A program made the translations under genes and the position numbers. A DNA stretch of 64,000 nucleotides from Cribrihabitans_A pelagius (lineage in GTDB: Bacteria; Pseudomonadota; Alphaproteobacteria; Rhodobacterales; Rhodobacteraceae): contig NZ_JBMERR010000011.1 in assembly GCF_048820915.1 (NCBI RefSeq), positions 1 to 64,000 on the forward strand, given 5' to 3'. Positions 1 to 7,337 of the stretch are shown piece after piece (positions within the stretch are counted from its first letter, which is position 1; the number at the start of each line of letters is the position of its first letter). Below the pieces are notes generated by a model that worked only from the letters and a program-made list of their open reading frames with translations, searched no databases and was not told where the DNA came from.

Positions 1-340
1 GCATCCCGCCGCGCCGTCAGGCGGAAATCGATCAGCTGGCCGAACGGGTCCACGGCCCTCCAAAGGCAACGCCAGCGCCCGCCCGCGCGAACGCAGGTCT
101 CATCGACACGCCATTGCAGCCCGCGCCAGGCGCGGTGCCGGGCTTGGGCCCGCTTCCGGATTCCGGGACCAAACTTTCGCACCCGGCGGTGAACGGCCGA
201 GGCATCAACAGCCGCGCCCGCTCAGCACGCGTATCTCGCACGTCCCGGCACGAAAGCGGCTAGCGGCAGGACCAGCGCACCGCCAGCAGGATGATCTGGC
301 GCGGGAACCGGTGCCGCTTGGACGGATTGCGCCGGGACAT
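1..340 (-). pseudogene. IS6-family transposase remnant (runs off left edge)
   Basis: Reading from the ATG at 340, the protein starts MSRRNPSKRHRFPRQIILLA and continues with the IS6/IS26-type N-terminal zinc-finger/HTH pattern. It is broken by an in-frame TAG (near 262) and by a frameshift near 200, after which the other frame resumes with VDAS, HRRVRKFGPGIRKR and the first catalytic aspartate context WRVDETCVRAGGRW, then VDPFGQLIDFRLTARRDA at the edge. Two disabling lesions make it a dead copy. The rest of the element lies outside the window. Family assignment rests on motif memory (IS6 transposases share RDVRDLLAERG and WRAVDQFGQLIDFRLTARRDA). Confidence 0.85.
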
Positions 341-390
341 CGCTCACTCCTCAGCTTGGGGCAGCGATGTTTCTGACATCTCGACGGTTA

Positions 391-403
391 ATGCAACGGA
401 CCC
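391..403. repeat. Terminal inverted repeat of the IS6-family remnant
   Basis: The minus-strand sequence GGGTCCGTTGCAT lies about 50 bp upstream of the transposase ATG. It resembles IS6-family ends, which carry a GTTGCA core (IS26: GGCACTGTTGCAAA). It marks the outer boundary of the element, 3 bp before the aroQ start codon. The partner repeat is outside the window. Confidence 0.6.
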
Positions 404-406
404 CTC

Positions 407-856
407 ATGAGCCAGCCTGTCGTCTATGTGCTGAACGGCCCCAATCTCAATCTGTTGGGCACGCGCCAGCCGGAAATCCACGGGCGCGAGACGCTGGAGG
501 ACGTGAAGCGCCTCTGCACCGGGACCGGTCTGAAAGCCGGGCTGGACATCCGCTTTCACCAAAGCAACCACGAAGGCGCGCTGGTCGATCTCATCCACGA
601 AGCCCGCACCGAAGCCGCCGGGATCCTGATCAACCCGGCCGCCTGCACGCACATTTCCGTTGCCATCCGGGATGCGCTGGCGGCATGCGATTTTACCATC
701 ATGGAAGTGCACATCTCCAATGTTCACGGGCGGGAGGCCTTCCGGCACCACTCCTGCGTCTCCGGCGTGGCCACTGGGGTCATCGCCGGACTTGGCGTGG
801 AAGGCTACGCAGCCGCGATCCGGGCCATCGCCCTGCAAACCGCATCAAAGGTCTGA
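407..856 (+). CDS. aroQ: Type II 3-dehydroquinate dehydratase, probably impaired
   Basis: Cytosolic enzyme of the shikimate/quinate route that dehydrates 3-dehydroquinate to 3-dehydroshikimate. At 149 aa it has full family length. Family landmarks are GPNLNLLGTR (11-20), QSNHEG (52-57), THIS with the catalytic His82, and EVHISNVH with Glu100, His102 and Arg109. However, the catalytic-loop tyrosine (Tyr24 in the M. tuberculosis enzyme) is His25, and two further normally conserved tyrosines are Cys80 (NPAAC) and Cys117 (HHSCVS). Each is a one-transition change from a TAC codon. The IS6 remnant ends 3 bp upstream, so the native promoter and ribosome-binding site are missing. It may be an incipient pseudogene or a paralogue; a chromosomal copy would be expected for aromatic biosynthesis. 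Confidence 0.85.
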   Translation: MSQPVVYVLNGPNLNLLGTRQPEIHGRETLEDVKRLCTGTGLKAGLDIRFHQSNHEGALVDLIHEARTEAAGILINPAACTHISVAIRDALAACDFTIMEVHISNVHGREAFRHHSCVSGVATGVIAGLGVEGYAAAIRAIALQTASKV

Positions 857-1289
857 ACGGCTGCAACAACGGTCCCGGCACCGGCCCGGGGCCGCCGCAG
901 CAACCGCCTTGGGCCAAGCCCCCAGGGAAGCCCTGCTCCTTCAAGCGGCCGCTTTGAAGAGAGCGCCGCACCCGCGTTCCGGTTCCGGAAGGGTCCTTCG
1001 CGGATGGTGGCGCGGAATGTCCCGATCCCGGCCAATGCCGCACCCGCCCGCCTGAGTTGCAATCCGCTCAGATCCAGCAATTCCGGCGCGGCTTGTCCGT
1101 TCCGCCCCCCCCTGCCCCGCCGCACGCGGCTCCGTGCCGCCGCGGACGCCCGGTTTCCGGCGTCTGTGCCGGTGCCGCCTGCCGCCCGCTCCCACCAGCC
1201 TGATAGAGAGCCAGTGCTTGCCTCAGGCACCTCCCGCGCCCGCGGCGGTCCTCAGTCATCCCGGCTCCCGGAAGTGCTGTTGACGCCGC
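857..1289. other. Intergenic, 433 bp, nothing recognised
   Basis: G+C-rich stretch between aroQ and the convergent ribbon-helix-helix gene. Open frames occur on both strands, but none shows a recognisable protein family, good start context or conserved motif. I see no RNA gene or clear terminator. Confidence 0.5.
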
Positions 1290-1679
1290 TCAATCCGGAA
1301 GCTCGTCTTTATCCGGGCCGGGCTGGAACGGCAGCCGTTCCGGGGCGGCGTCACGCAGCGCCGGCTGCGGCGGCTCGCACAGCCGCGCCGTCAAATGGCC
1401 GGCGGCCCAGGTGGACGGCGCCAGCCCGGCGCGGGCCGCTTCCTCCGCCAGCCTGTCCCGCACCTCCGGCGCGAGGCGGACGGTGACCTTGCCCGCGCGG
1501 CGGGCCCGCGGGAACGGGCGCGAAGGCTCTGCCGGGCTCTCCTCCCCTGCGAGAACGGTATCTATCAGCTGCCCCAGAAATGCCGAAACGGTCTGCCCCT
1601 TGGCCGCCGCCGCAGCGGCCAGCCGGGCATGGCGCTCGGGCGGCAGATAAGTCATCGCGGCTTTCTTGCGGGTCGGCAT
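1290..1679 (-). CDS. Double ribbon-helix-helix plasmid accessory protein
   Basis: Small basic protein of 129 aa with two apparent ribbon-helix-helix units: residues about 7-40 (MTYLPPERHARLAAAAAAKG followed by QTVSAFLGQLI) and 63-100 (KVTVRLAPEVRDRLAEEAAR followed by a second helix). A charged linker and a Pro/Glu-rich tail complete it. RHH proteins bind DNA as dimers and serve as antitoxins, plasmid copy-number or partition factors, or relaxosome accessory proteins (MobC type). No toxin or relaxase gene is adjacent, so the role is open. A perfect 13-bp inverted repeat just upstream of the ATG could be its own operator. It lies beside the rep locus, which supports a plasmid-maintenance role. 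Confidence 0.6.
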   Translation of the reverse strand: MPTRKKAAMTYLPPERHARLAAAAAAKGQTVSAFLGQLIDTVLAGEESPAEPSRPFPRARRAGKVTVRLAPEVRDRLAEEAARAGLAPSTWAAGHLTARLCEPPQPALRDAAPERLPFQPGPDKDELPD

Positions 1680-1689
1680 ATTTATCCAG

Positions 1690-1702
1690 AAGTAATGTAC
1701 TT
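1690..1702. promoter_or_regulatory. Candidate autoregulatory operator of the RHH gene
   Basis: AAGTAATGTACTT is a perfect 5-bp-arm inverted repeat around a 3-bp centre, 10 bp upstream of the RHH gene start codon (1679). RHH regulators typically bind short inverted repeats overlapping their own promoter. Binding is inferred from position only. Confidence 0.35.
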
Positions 1703-2326
1703 GCTGGCGCTGAGCCTATCCTGCGCCAGGCTGTTTGGGAAGCGGCTCTGTGGTTCCGGAGCACAGTTTGCGCCGCCCCCCGCCTGCGTGGGCAGGAAGC
1801 GCCCGGGCAGCGGCAGTTTCTGCAGGCGGCAGAAGCGCCGGAAGGCCGGAACAGATGAGCGATCACCCCCCTGCCCGGGCTGAGCCCCCGATTGGTTGCA
1901 CTGGCGGTCCCCATCAATTGCCGCAGATGAACACGCGGCCCGCAGCAGAGAGCAGGCAGGCTGTGTGACGCCGGGTGTCCCGCGCGTTTGCCCCTTCGGA
2001 GGCCCAGGCCGTTGCCCCGGCGCCGGACGAACCTGTCGCGAGCACCAGGCAGGACCCGCTGCAATGCGCGCCTTGAGGCCAAGCCGGATAGGCTCGCCCG
2101 GCTTCTGCAGGCCGCCTTCATCACGAGAACTTCGGCACCTGCGCCTTTCTTCGCAGCGCCGGTGCCAGGGTTGCGCCGTACGGTCCTTGCCCGGAGACTG
2201 CGATGGTGACGGAAACCCGCGTGCAGACCGCGGCAATGGCTGAACCTGGGCGGCAGCTGTGCGGCCCATTGCGCAAGCTGGCGGCTTCACGGCCGGGCCA
2301 TTTCGGCCAGCCCAGGCTTTGGGGGA
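1703..2326. other. Non-coding region upstream of the parS-like sites
   Basis: About 620 bp between the RHH gene promoter and the first parS-like palindrome. Frames are open by virtue of high G+C but none has recognisable family features. With the parS sites it forms the non-coding flank downstream of repC. Confidence 0.45.
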
Positions 2327-2342
2327 ATTGTCAGCTGACAAT
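2327..2342. repeat. parS: parS-like partition palindrome 1
   Basis: Perfect 16-bp palindrome ATTGTCAGCTGACAAT, downstream of repC. It fits the repABC partition-site pattern (nearly GTT-N4-GC-N4-AAC, here ATT...AAT) and is repeated exactly at 2441-2456. RepB is expected to bind it. Confidence 0.75.
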
Positions 2343-2440
2343 CGCGCCGCACCGGCCCCGGGGTGGAGGCTTCCGGTTCCGGGATTCCGCCCTTCCGGCA
2401 GGCCTAGGGAAGCGGATGGAAACACTGGCTGGGATGGATG

Positions 2441-2456
2441 ATTGTCAGCTGACAAT
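2441..2456. repeat. parS: parS-like partition palindrome 2
   Basis: Second exact copy of ATTGTCAGCTGACAAT, 114 bp from the first and 9 bp from the repC stop codon. A half-site ATTGTCAG follows at 2462-2469 and overlaps the repC stop. Tandem copies next to rep genes are typical of RepB/ParB centromeres. Confidence 0.75.
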
Positions 2457-2465
2457 TATCCATTG

Positions 2466-3674
2466 TCAGACCGCCTGAGCGCCCTCCAGCCTGGCCCCCT
2501 GCCCTTTCACCAGCGCGCTCAGCATGGGTGTTATCGAGAACTGGCCGGCCCGGGCTTTCTGCGCCAGCCGCCGCAGGTAAGCGCCGGGACTGCGGATCGT
2601 GTCCATGCGTTCGAGGATGCACAGCACCGCCGCCGCGGCCGCCTGCCGCCCCATGGCCGCCCGTGCATCGCTCAGCACCGGCAAGTCGATGCCCATCATC
2701 GGCGAGACCTTCTCGGCCACCCTGTCGGCGTCCTGCCAGCTTTGCACCGGCTCCGGGAAGAAGGACCGGAACTCCTGGCAGGCCTTCAGAACCCGGGCCA
2801 GATTACCGGTTGGCTTCTCCGGTCTGCCGCTGGCGCCGCCACCGGCTGCCGCCGCGGCCGCGGGCGTGCGGACGGAGGGTTTCTCTGCAGCGTCCCGCAC
2901 AACAGCAGCTGTTTCCGGTGACGCGCATTCAGAGTCAGAATCAGGTTTATTTGAATCCTGTATGTGCCGCTCATTCCGGCCGCCGCTGGCGCTCATTTCT
3001 TCTGCGGCGAAGCGCGGGGCAGGGGCGGGGTCCGCGGGTGACAGCCCGGCGAGCTCCGCCTTCAGCCTGCGGGCGGCGCCGGTCAGCGCGTCTTCGCAGG
3101 GCTTGCGGCGCAGGAGCAGGCGGGTGGCCTCGAGCAGGTCCTGAAGCTCATCTGCGTCCGCGGGCGCGCACGCGGACAGTTGCTGGCAGGCGAGGGCCAC
3201 CTCGTCGCGCAGCAGTGCCAGACGCGCCTGGCGTGCCTTGGCGGCCTCGGCGGTGTCAAAAACCTGCGCCGCGTGGCAGGCGAGGGGGGCGAGGTCGAAG
3301 CCGAAAGCGAGCTGGCTGCCATCCCCGGCACGGCGGGCATAGCGCTTGCGGTTGGGGCTGTTCCTGCGGCTGACAATCCCGACCCGCGCTAGCTGCGCCA
3401 GATGGCGGCGCAGGGTGCTTTCGGGCATCCCGTTCAGCCGCTCCGACAGCTTGCGGTTGGAGGGGAACACAATGGCGCTGCCCGGCTGCGCGGCAATCCC
3501 GCGCGCGGGCAGGAAGGTCATCAGCGCCTTCAGCACGGCCAAGGTGCGGTGGTTCAACTCAAAGTCCGGCGCGGCATGAGTCAGCGCGTCCAGCAGGGCC
3601 CACTTGTCGTGGGTCTCTGCCATCCGGCCGCACTGATCCATCCGCCCAAACTGCATTTGGGACGCCTGTTCCAT
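2466..3674 (-). CDS. repC: Plasmid replication initiator RepC
   Basis: Replication initiator of repABC replicons, 402 aa, the usual RepC length. The N-terminal half carries a winged-helix region: residues about 45-105 include FPSNRKLSERLNGMPESTLR and the HLAQLARVGIVSRRNSPN wing. A low-complexity Ala/Gly-rich linker follows (about 225-285), then a C-terminal domain ending near MLSALVKGQGARLEG. It is last in the repA-repB-repC order, separated from repB by 180 bp that encode a counter-transcribed RNA, the standard negative control on RepC synthesis. No strong Shine-Dalgarno is visible before the ATG. The A+T-rich patch inside the gene is the likely origin. Assignment is from synteny plus fold pattern. 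Confidence 0.9.
   Translation of the reverse strand: MEQASQMQFGRMDQCGRMAETHDKWALLDALTHAAPDFELNHRTLAVLKALMTFLPARGIAAQPGSAIVFPSNRKLSERLNGMPESTLRRHLAQLARVGIVSRRNSPNRKRYARRAGDGSQLAFGFDLAPLACHAAQVFDTAEAAKARQARLALLRDEVALACQQLSACAPADADELQDLLEATRLLLRRKPCEDALTGAARRLKAELAGLSPADPAPAPRFAAEEMSASGGRNERHIQDSNKPDSDSECASPETAAVVRDAAEKPSVRTPAAAAAAGGGASGRPEKPTGNLARVLKACQEFRSFFPEPVQSWQDADRVAEKVSPMMGIDLPVLSDARAAMGRQAAAAAVLCILERMDTIRSPGAYLRRLAQKARAGQFSITPMLSALVKGQGARLEGAQAV
2926..2985. other. oriV: Candidate replication origin (A+T-rich patch inside repC)
   Basis: Within an otherwise very G+C-rich repC, this stretch (around CAGGTTTATTTGAATCCTG) is distinctly A+T-rich and encodes the linker HIQDSNKPDSDSEC. In studied repABC plasmids oriV lies in an A+T-rich part of repC. 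The exact position is inferred from composition. Confidence 0.4.
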
Positions 3675-3724
3675 GCTAATGTCACGGCAGACAAAGAATT
3701 ACCCGCCCCATGCGGCGCATGGAG

Positions 3725-3754
3725 TTGACAGGTGCATTCGGGAGAGGCTATTCC
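3725..3754 (+). promoter_or_regulatory. Promoter of the counter-transcribed RNA
   Basis: TTGACA (3725-3730), 18-bp spacer, then TATTCC (3749-3754), pointing opposite to repABC. It sits in the repB-repC gap, where all studied repABC plasmids have a strong constitutive promoter for an antisense RNA. Confidence 0.6.
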
Positions 3755-3760
3755 AAAGGT

Positions 3761-3813
3761 GCTAAATCTGAGAACGGCCTTCTGGGATGTATGTCCTGGG
3801 GGGCTTTTCTTTT
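3761..3813 (+). ncRNA. Counter-transcribed incompatibility RNA (ctRNA, inc-alpha)
   Basis: A short RNA of about 50 nt is predicted between repB and repC on the strand opposite to them. It has the promoter above and a factor-independent terminator: 11-bp stem 3777-3787/3794-3804 (with G-U pairs), 6-nt loop, and a T-rich tail TTTTCTTTT (3805-3813). In repABC systems such RNAs bind the repC leader and block RepC expression, setting copy number and incompatibility. It is identified from position and structure only. Confidence 0.65.
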
Positions 3814-3854
3814 ATCTGCTGCCCGTGCCTCCTGTCTGTTGCGGTTTCCTGCCT

Positions 3855-4829
3855 TCAGTCTTCCGGCTGCCCGGGCTGGTCTTGCTGCCAGCGGCCGTGA
3901 AGCTCTCTCAAAATCTCTTCGGCATGGGCGTCGAACCAGGCGTCGAAGCCTGCCGTGCCCTTGGCCGGAATGGTCAGCGTGATGCCCCGTGCGGTGCTCT
4001 TGATGCCCGCGATGGCGGCGCCGTTTGTGCCCTGCAGCGGGCGCGCCGCGGATGGGGCAGGGGCGGGCTTCGGCTCGGCGGGCGTGTTCAGCGCGCGTTT
4101 CAGCACCGCCTCGAAGCGGCCATCGGAATCATGCTCCAGAAATCCGGGCGTGCGCATGTAGTTCACCGCCCGGGCGCGGGCGGCCTGATCCTGCAGCGCC
4201 TCGGCCAGCTTGATCCAGCGTTCGCGCCCGATGCCGGGGGCGGAGCCGATTTGGCGCAGGAAATCCAGCTCGAAGGCGTTGCCCACCTTCAGCATCCGCG
4301 ACACCATCGGCAGATCCATCGACAGCGCGGCGGCAATTGTCTGCCGGTCGTAGCCGTCGTGCTGCAGCTGCGCCGCGAAGGAGGCCTTCTCGATGAAGGT
4401 CAGGTCCTGGCGCGAGGTGTTTTCCTGCCCCTGCGCCATCACCAGCGCGTGGTCGTCGAGCTGGCGCACCATCGCCTTCACCGGCAGGCCGAGCTCGCGC
4501 AGGGCCTTGAGGCGGCGGCGGCCGTAGACGATTTCATAACGCCCCGGCGCCTTGGGGTGCGGCCGCAGAAGCACCGGCACCTGCTGGCCGTAGGTCCGCA
4601 GGCTCTCCATCAGCTGGTTCTGCGCGAGACTGTCGATGCCGAGCCGGTCCTCGTAGCCCGCATCGTCGATCAGCGCGGTGTCGATTTCCTGCACAGCACT
4701 TTCCTGCAAGCGGCTGAGCGAGGATTGCAGCGCCCCGACCGCCCCGCGCGGCATCATCTTGGGCTTTGGCCCCGGGGCTGCCGCCGCGGGCTTGCTGAGT
4801 GCTGTGCTGAGGATGCCTTTGCGTGCCAT
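3855..4829 (-). CDS. repB: Plasmid partitioning protein RepB (ParB family)
   Basis: Centromere-binding partition protein that acts with RepA on parS-like palindromes. ParB-type motifs are present: GRRRLKA (about 103-109) and the arginine patch ENTSRQDLT (136-144), followed by a helix-turn-helix (about 150-182). I start it at the ATG at 4829 (324 aa, MARKGILSTA). A GGAGG lies 5 bp upstream, and the ATG overlaps the repA stop as TGATG, giving translational coupling. A GTG 12 nt further upstream is possible but has poorer spacing. Basic N-terminus and acidic C-terminus as usual for RepB. Confidence 0.92.
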   Translation of the reverse strand: MARKGILSTALSKPAAAAPGPKPKMMPRGAVGALQSSLSRLQESAVQEIDTALIDDAGYEDRLGIDSLAQNQLMESLRTYGQQVPVLLRPHPKAPGRYEIVYGRRRLKALRELGLPVKAMVRQLDDHALVMAQGQENTSRQDLTFIEKASFAAQLQHDGYDRQTIAAALSMDLPMVSRMLKVGNAFELDFLRQIGSAPGIGRERWIKLAEALQDQAARARAVNYMRTPGFLEHDSDGRFEAVLKRALNTPAEPKPAPAPSAARPLQGTNGAAIAGIKSTARGITLTIPAKGTAGFDAWFDAHAEEILRELHGRWQQDQPGQPED

Positions 4830-6004
4830 CAACGCCTCCACGCCTGTTGAAGAAGCGACTCTATTTCGTCGTTCACCTGATTGAGTGAATCGACCGCGCG
4901 GTCATAGGTTGACCTGTGAAACTGGGATCTTTCGACCTCGTAGACCGTCTGCTGGGTGAGCCCGGCGTCGGAAATCGCGGTGGATTTCAGCATCGAGCCC
5001 ACCATCACCTCCTCGCCGAAGAGCTGGCGCAGGAAGGCCACCACCTGCTGCTGCGGGCCGTCGTTGGGCTCGTAGCGGTTGATCAGGAAGCGCAGGAAAT
5101 CGAACTCCAGCGAGGCGCCCGCGTTGGACACCACGTCCAGAAGCTCGGCGCTCATCTGCAAAAACTGTGACATCGAGGCGATGTCGAGCATGTTCGGCAC
5201 CACGGTGATGATCACGCCCGTCGAGGCGCAGAGCGCCGACATGGTCAGATAGCCAAGCTGCGGCGGGCAGTCGAAGATGATGACGTCGTAATCGGCCTCC
5301 ACCTCCTGCAGCGCCGCGGCCATGCGGGCAAAGAAGGCGGGCTGCACGTTGTTGATCAGCGCCTGCGGGGTCTCGTGCTCGAACTCCTGCAGGATCAGCC
5401 CGCCGGGCGCGAGGTCGAGATTGGCGAAATAGGTCGCTTGGATGATCTGCCGCAGGGGCAGGGGGTCTTCGTAGCGGATCGCGTCGTAGATCGTGCCGGT
5501 TTCGAGGAAATCCACCTCCGGCCGGTAGCCGAAGAGGGTGGTGAGCGAGGCCTGCGGGTCGATGTCCACCGTCAGCACCCGGTAGCCCTTGAGCGCCAGC
5601 CGCTGGGCGGTGTGGATCGACGAGGTGGTCTTGCCCGAGCCGCCCTTGAAGTTCAGGAAGGACAGCACCTGCACCTTGTCGCCCTCGCGGCGGCCGCGCA
5701 GGTAGGTGCCGGGCGTCTTGGCCGCGGCATCGAGGATCTTGCGCATCTCCAGAAGATCGGCGGCGGAATAGTGGCGGCGGCCGCCGGGGGTGGTGTGCAC
5801 CTCGGGCAGCTTGCCGTCGAAATGCAGCTTGCGCAGGAAACTGGCGGAAATCCCCAGCATCTCCGCCGCCTCACCGGCGCTGAACAGGCGCAGTTCCTTC
5901 CTTGCATCCGGTGCGAAACTCTGCAGCATGTGGCTTTCGAGCGCCGCGCTGAGGTTTTCCGCATTCTCGCGAATCCGCTGGTTGATGTGGAGTGATCCTG
6001 CCAC
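4829..6004 (-). CDS. repA: Plasmid partitioning ATPase RepA (ParA family)
   Basis: Walker-type partition ATPase, 391 aa. It has an N-terminal MerR/HTH-like segment (about 38-90), then the deviant Walker A KGGSGKTT (120-127), VDIDPQAS near 147, and the Walker B-like DVIIFDCPP. RepA also represses repABC by binding upstream of itself. The start is a GTG at 6004 preceded by AGAGGG. It is first gene of the repABC operon with a 1-bp overlap into repB. Confidence 0.93.
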   Translation of the reverse strand: MAGSLHINQRIRENAENLSAALESHMLQSFAPDARKELRLFSAGEAAEMLGISASFLRKLHFDGKLPEVHTTPGGRRHYSAADLLEMRKILDAAAKTPGTYLRGRREGDKVQVLSFLNFKGGSGKTTSSIHTAQRLALKGYRVLTVDIDPQASLTTLFGYRPEVDFLETGTIYDAIRYEDPLPLRQIIQATYFANLDLAPGGLILQEFEHETPQALINNVQPAFFARMAAALQEVEADYDVIIFDCPPQLGYLTMSALCASTGVIITVVPNMLDIASMSQFLQMSAELLDVVSNAGASLEFDFLRFLINRYEPNDGPQQQVVAFLRQLFGEEVMVGSMLKSTAISDAGLTQQTVYEVERSQFHRSTYDRAVDSLNQVNDEIESLLQQAWRR

Positions 6005-6355
6005 CTGCTGCCCTCTCGATAGTAACGCTGTTTTGCGTCAGCGCCTTATTTATCGTTTCTTTAAGCAAGAAGCGCCGCTCATTGCAACAGATTCCTTGTT
6101 TTCAATGCCCTGCGGGAAACCTCCAGATCTGGGGGGCGGGCAGGGGGATAGCCACTAGAAGCGGCTTAAGATGCTGGCATGGAACGGTTTTACTGCGCCG
6201 GACCCGGCGGGCGCGCGGCTTGGGGCGCGCGGCATGGGTCCGGGGCTTCATGCGGAATCATCTGCGCCGCGGTGCCTGCGGCTGCCCGGCCAGGGGCGGC
6301 AATCCGGGCCTTTCCGAGTCAGGCGGCGCCCAGCCGGGGCGCCGGACGCCGGGGC
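6005..6355. other. Intergenic region holding the repABC promoter
   Basis: 351 bp between the start of repA and the end of the LysR gene. Its repA-proximal 90 bp are comparatively A+T-rich and contain plausible promoter elements read leftward (TTGCAA at 6082-6087, 17 bp, TTAAAG at 6059-6064). The remainder shows nothing recognisable. Confidence 0.35.
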
Positions 6356-7258
6356 TCAGGCCGCGTTGCGGATTTCCGCTTTCAGGGCCTCAGCCGCCGC
6401 GGTTGCCGACTGGCCCGCGCGGGTCAGCAGGCCGACGGGGCGGGCGATGTCCAGACCCTCCAGCGTGCTGGCCGTCACGGCGCCGGCCATTGGCGAGCTC
6501 AGCACCGCCTCGGGCAGGAGCGCCGCGCCTGCGCCTTGGATGACCAGCTCCAGCGCCGTCGCGCTGCGGCCGGTTTCCATTGTCCAGATCAGCGGGATGC
6601 GCGCGCGGGCGAGGGATTCGTCGATCAGCACCCGGTTGCCGGTGCCGCGGGCGGGCAGAATCAGCGGCGTCTCTGCAAGCTCCGCCGGGGTGAGGCCCGC
6701 CCGGCCTGCCAGCGGATGCCCCTTGGGCAGGGCCGCCATGATGCGGTCGTCGAACAGCGGTTCGAACCCGGTGCCGGGTTCCAGCGCCGGCAGCGGGCAC
6801 AGGCCGAAATCGGCTTCGCCCCCCGCCACGGCCTCGGCCACGCCGTTGGTTGACTCGTCCAGCAGGCGCAGCCGCGCGCTGTGCCCGGCGGCGCGGAACC
6901 GGGTGATGGCGGGGATCACCAGCCGCGACAGCAGCGTGGGGACCACGGCGATTGTCACGATCGCGCCGCGCTGGTGAGCAAAGGCCACGCTTTCGTCCCG
7001 CATGGCGCGGGTGGTTTCGCGGGCATCCTCCAGGATCGCCTCGGCCCGCGCTTGCAGGCGCTTGGCGGCAAGCGTCGGCTTCACCGCCCGCGTCGTGCGC
7101 TCGAACAGCCGGGTGTCCAGCGCCTGCTCCAGCTTCGCCACCCGCCGGGTGACCGCCGGCTGCGACAGGTTCAGCACCGCCGCCGCGGCATGGAAGCTGC
7201 CGGTTTCCTTGACCGCGAGGAAGGCTTCGAGATCGCCGAAATCGTAATTGATGCGCAT
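6356..7258 (-). CDS. tcuR: LysR-family regulator (TcuR-like)
   Basis: LysR-type transcriptional regulator of 300 aa. It has an N-terminal winged HTH (about 6-62, FGDLEAFLAVKETGSFHAAA, LSQPAVTRRVAKLEQALDTR) and a periplasmic-binding-like effector domain. It is divergent from tcuA with a gap of about 80 bp, exactly as tcuR is placed in the Salmonella tcuRABC locus, where it activates tricarballylate genes. The symbol is by synteny; the effector is not shown by the sequence. Confidence 0.8.
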   Translation of the reverse strand: MRINYDFGDLEAFLAVKETGSFHAAAAVLNLSQPAVTRRVAKLEQALDTRLFERTTRAVKPTLAAKRLQARAEAILEDARETTRAMRDESVAFAHQRGAIVTIAVVPTLLSRLVIPAITRFRAAGHSARLRLLDESTNGVAEAVAGGEADFGLCPLPALEPGTGFEPLFDDRIMAALPKGHPLAGRAGLTPAELAETPLILPARGTGNRVLIDESLARARIPLIWTMETGRSATALELVIQGAGAALLPEAVLSSPMAGAVTASTLEGLDIARPVGLLTRAGQSATAAAEALKAEIRNAA

Positions 7259-7337
7259 CGCGCAATAATCGCGAAAAAACTGGTATTGGTCAAATTAAAT
7301 GCGGCTGGCTACGACGGTCCCAGCCAAGAGGACCGCC

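Noticed and set aside
1290..1679. Toxin-antitoxin module
   Set aside because: The RHH protein could be an antitoxin, but no adjacent small toxin gene is recognisable.
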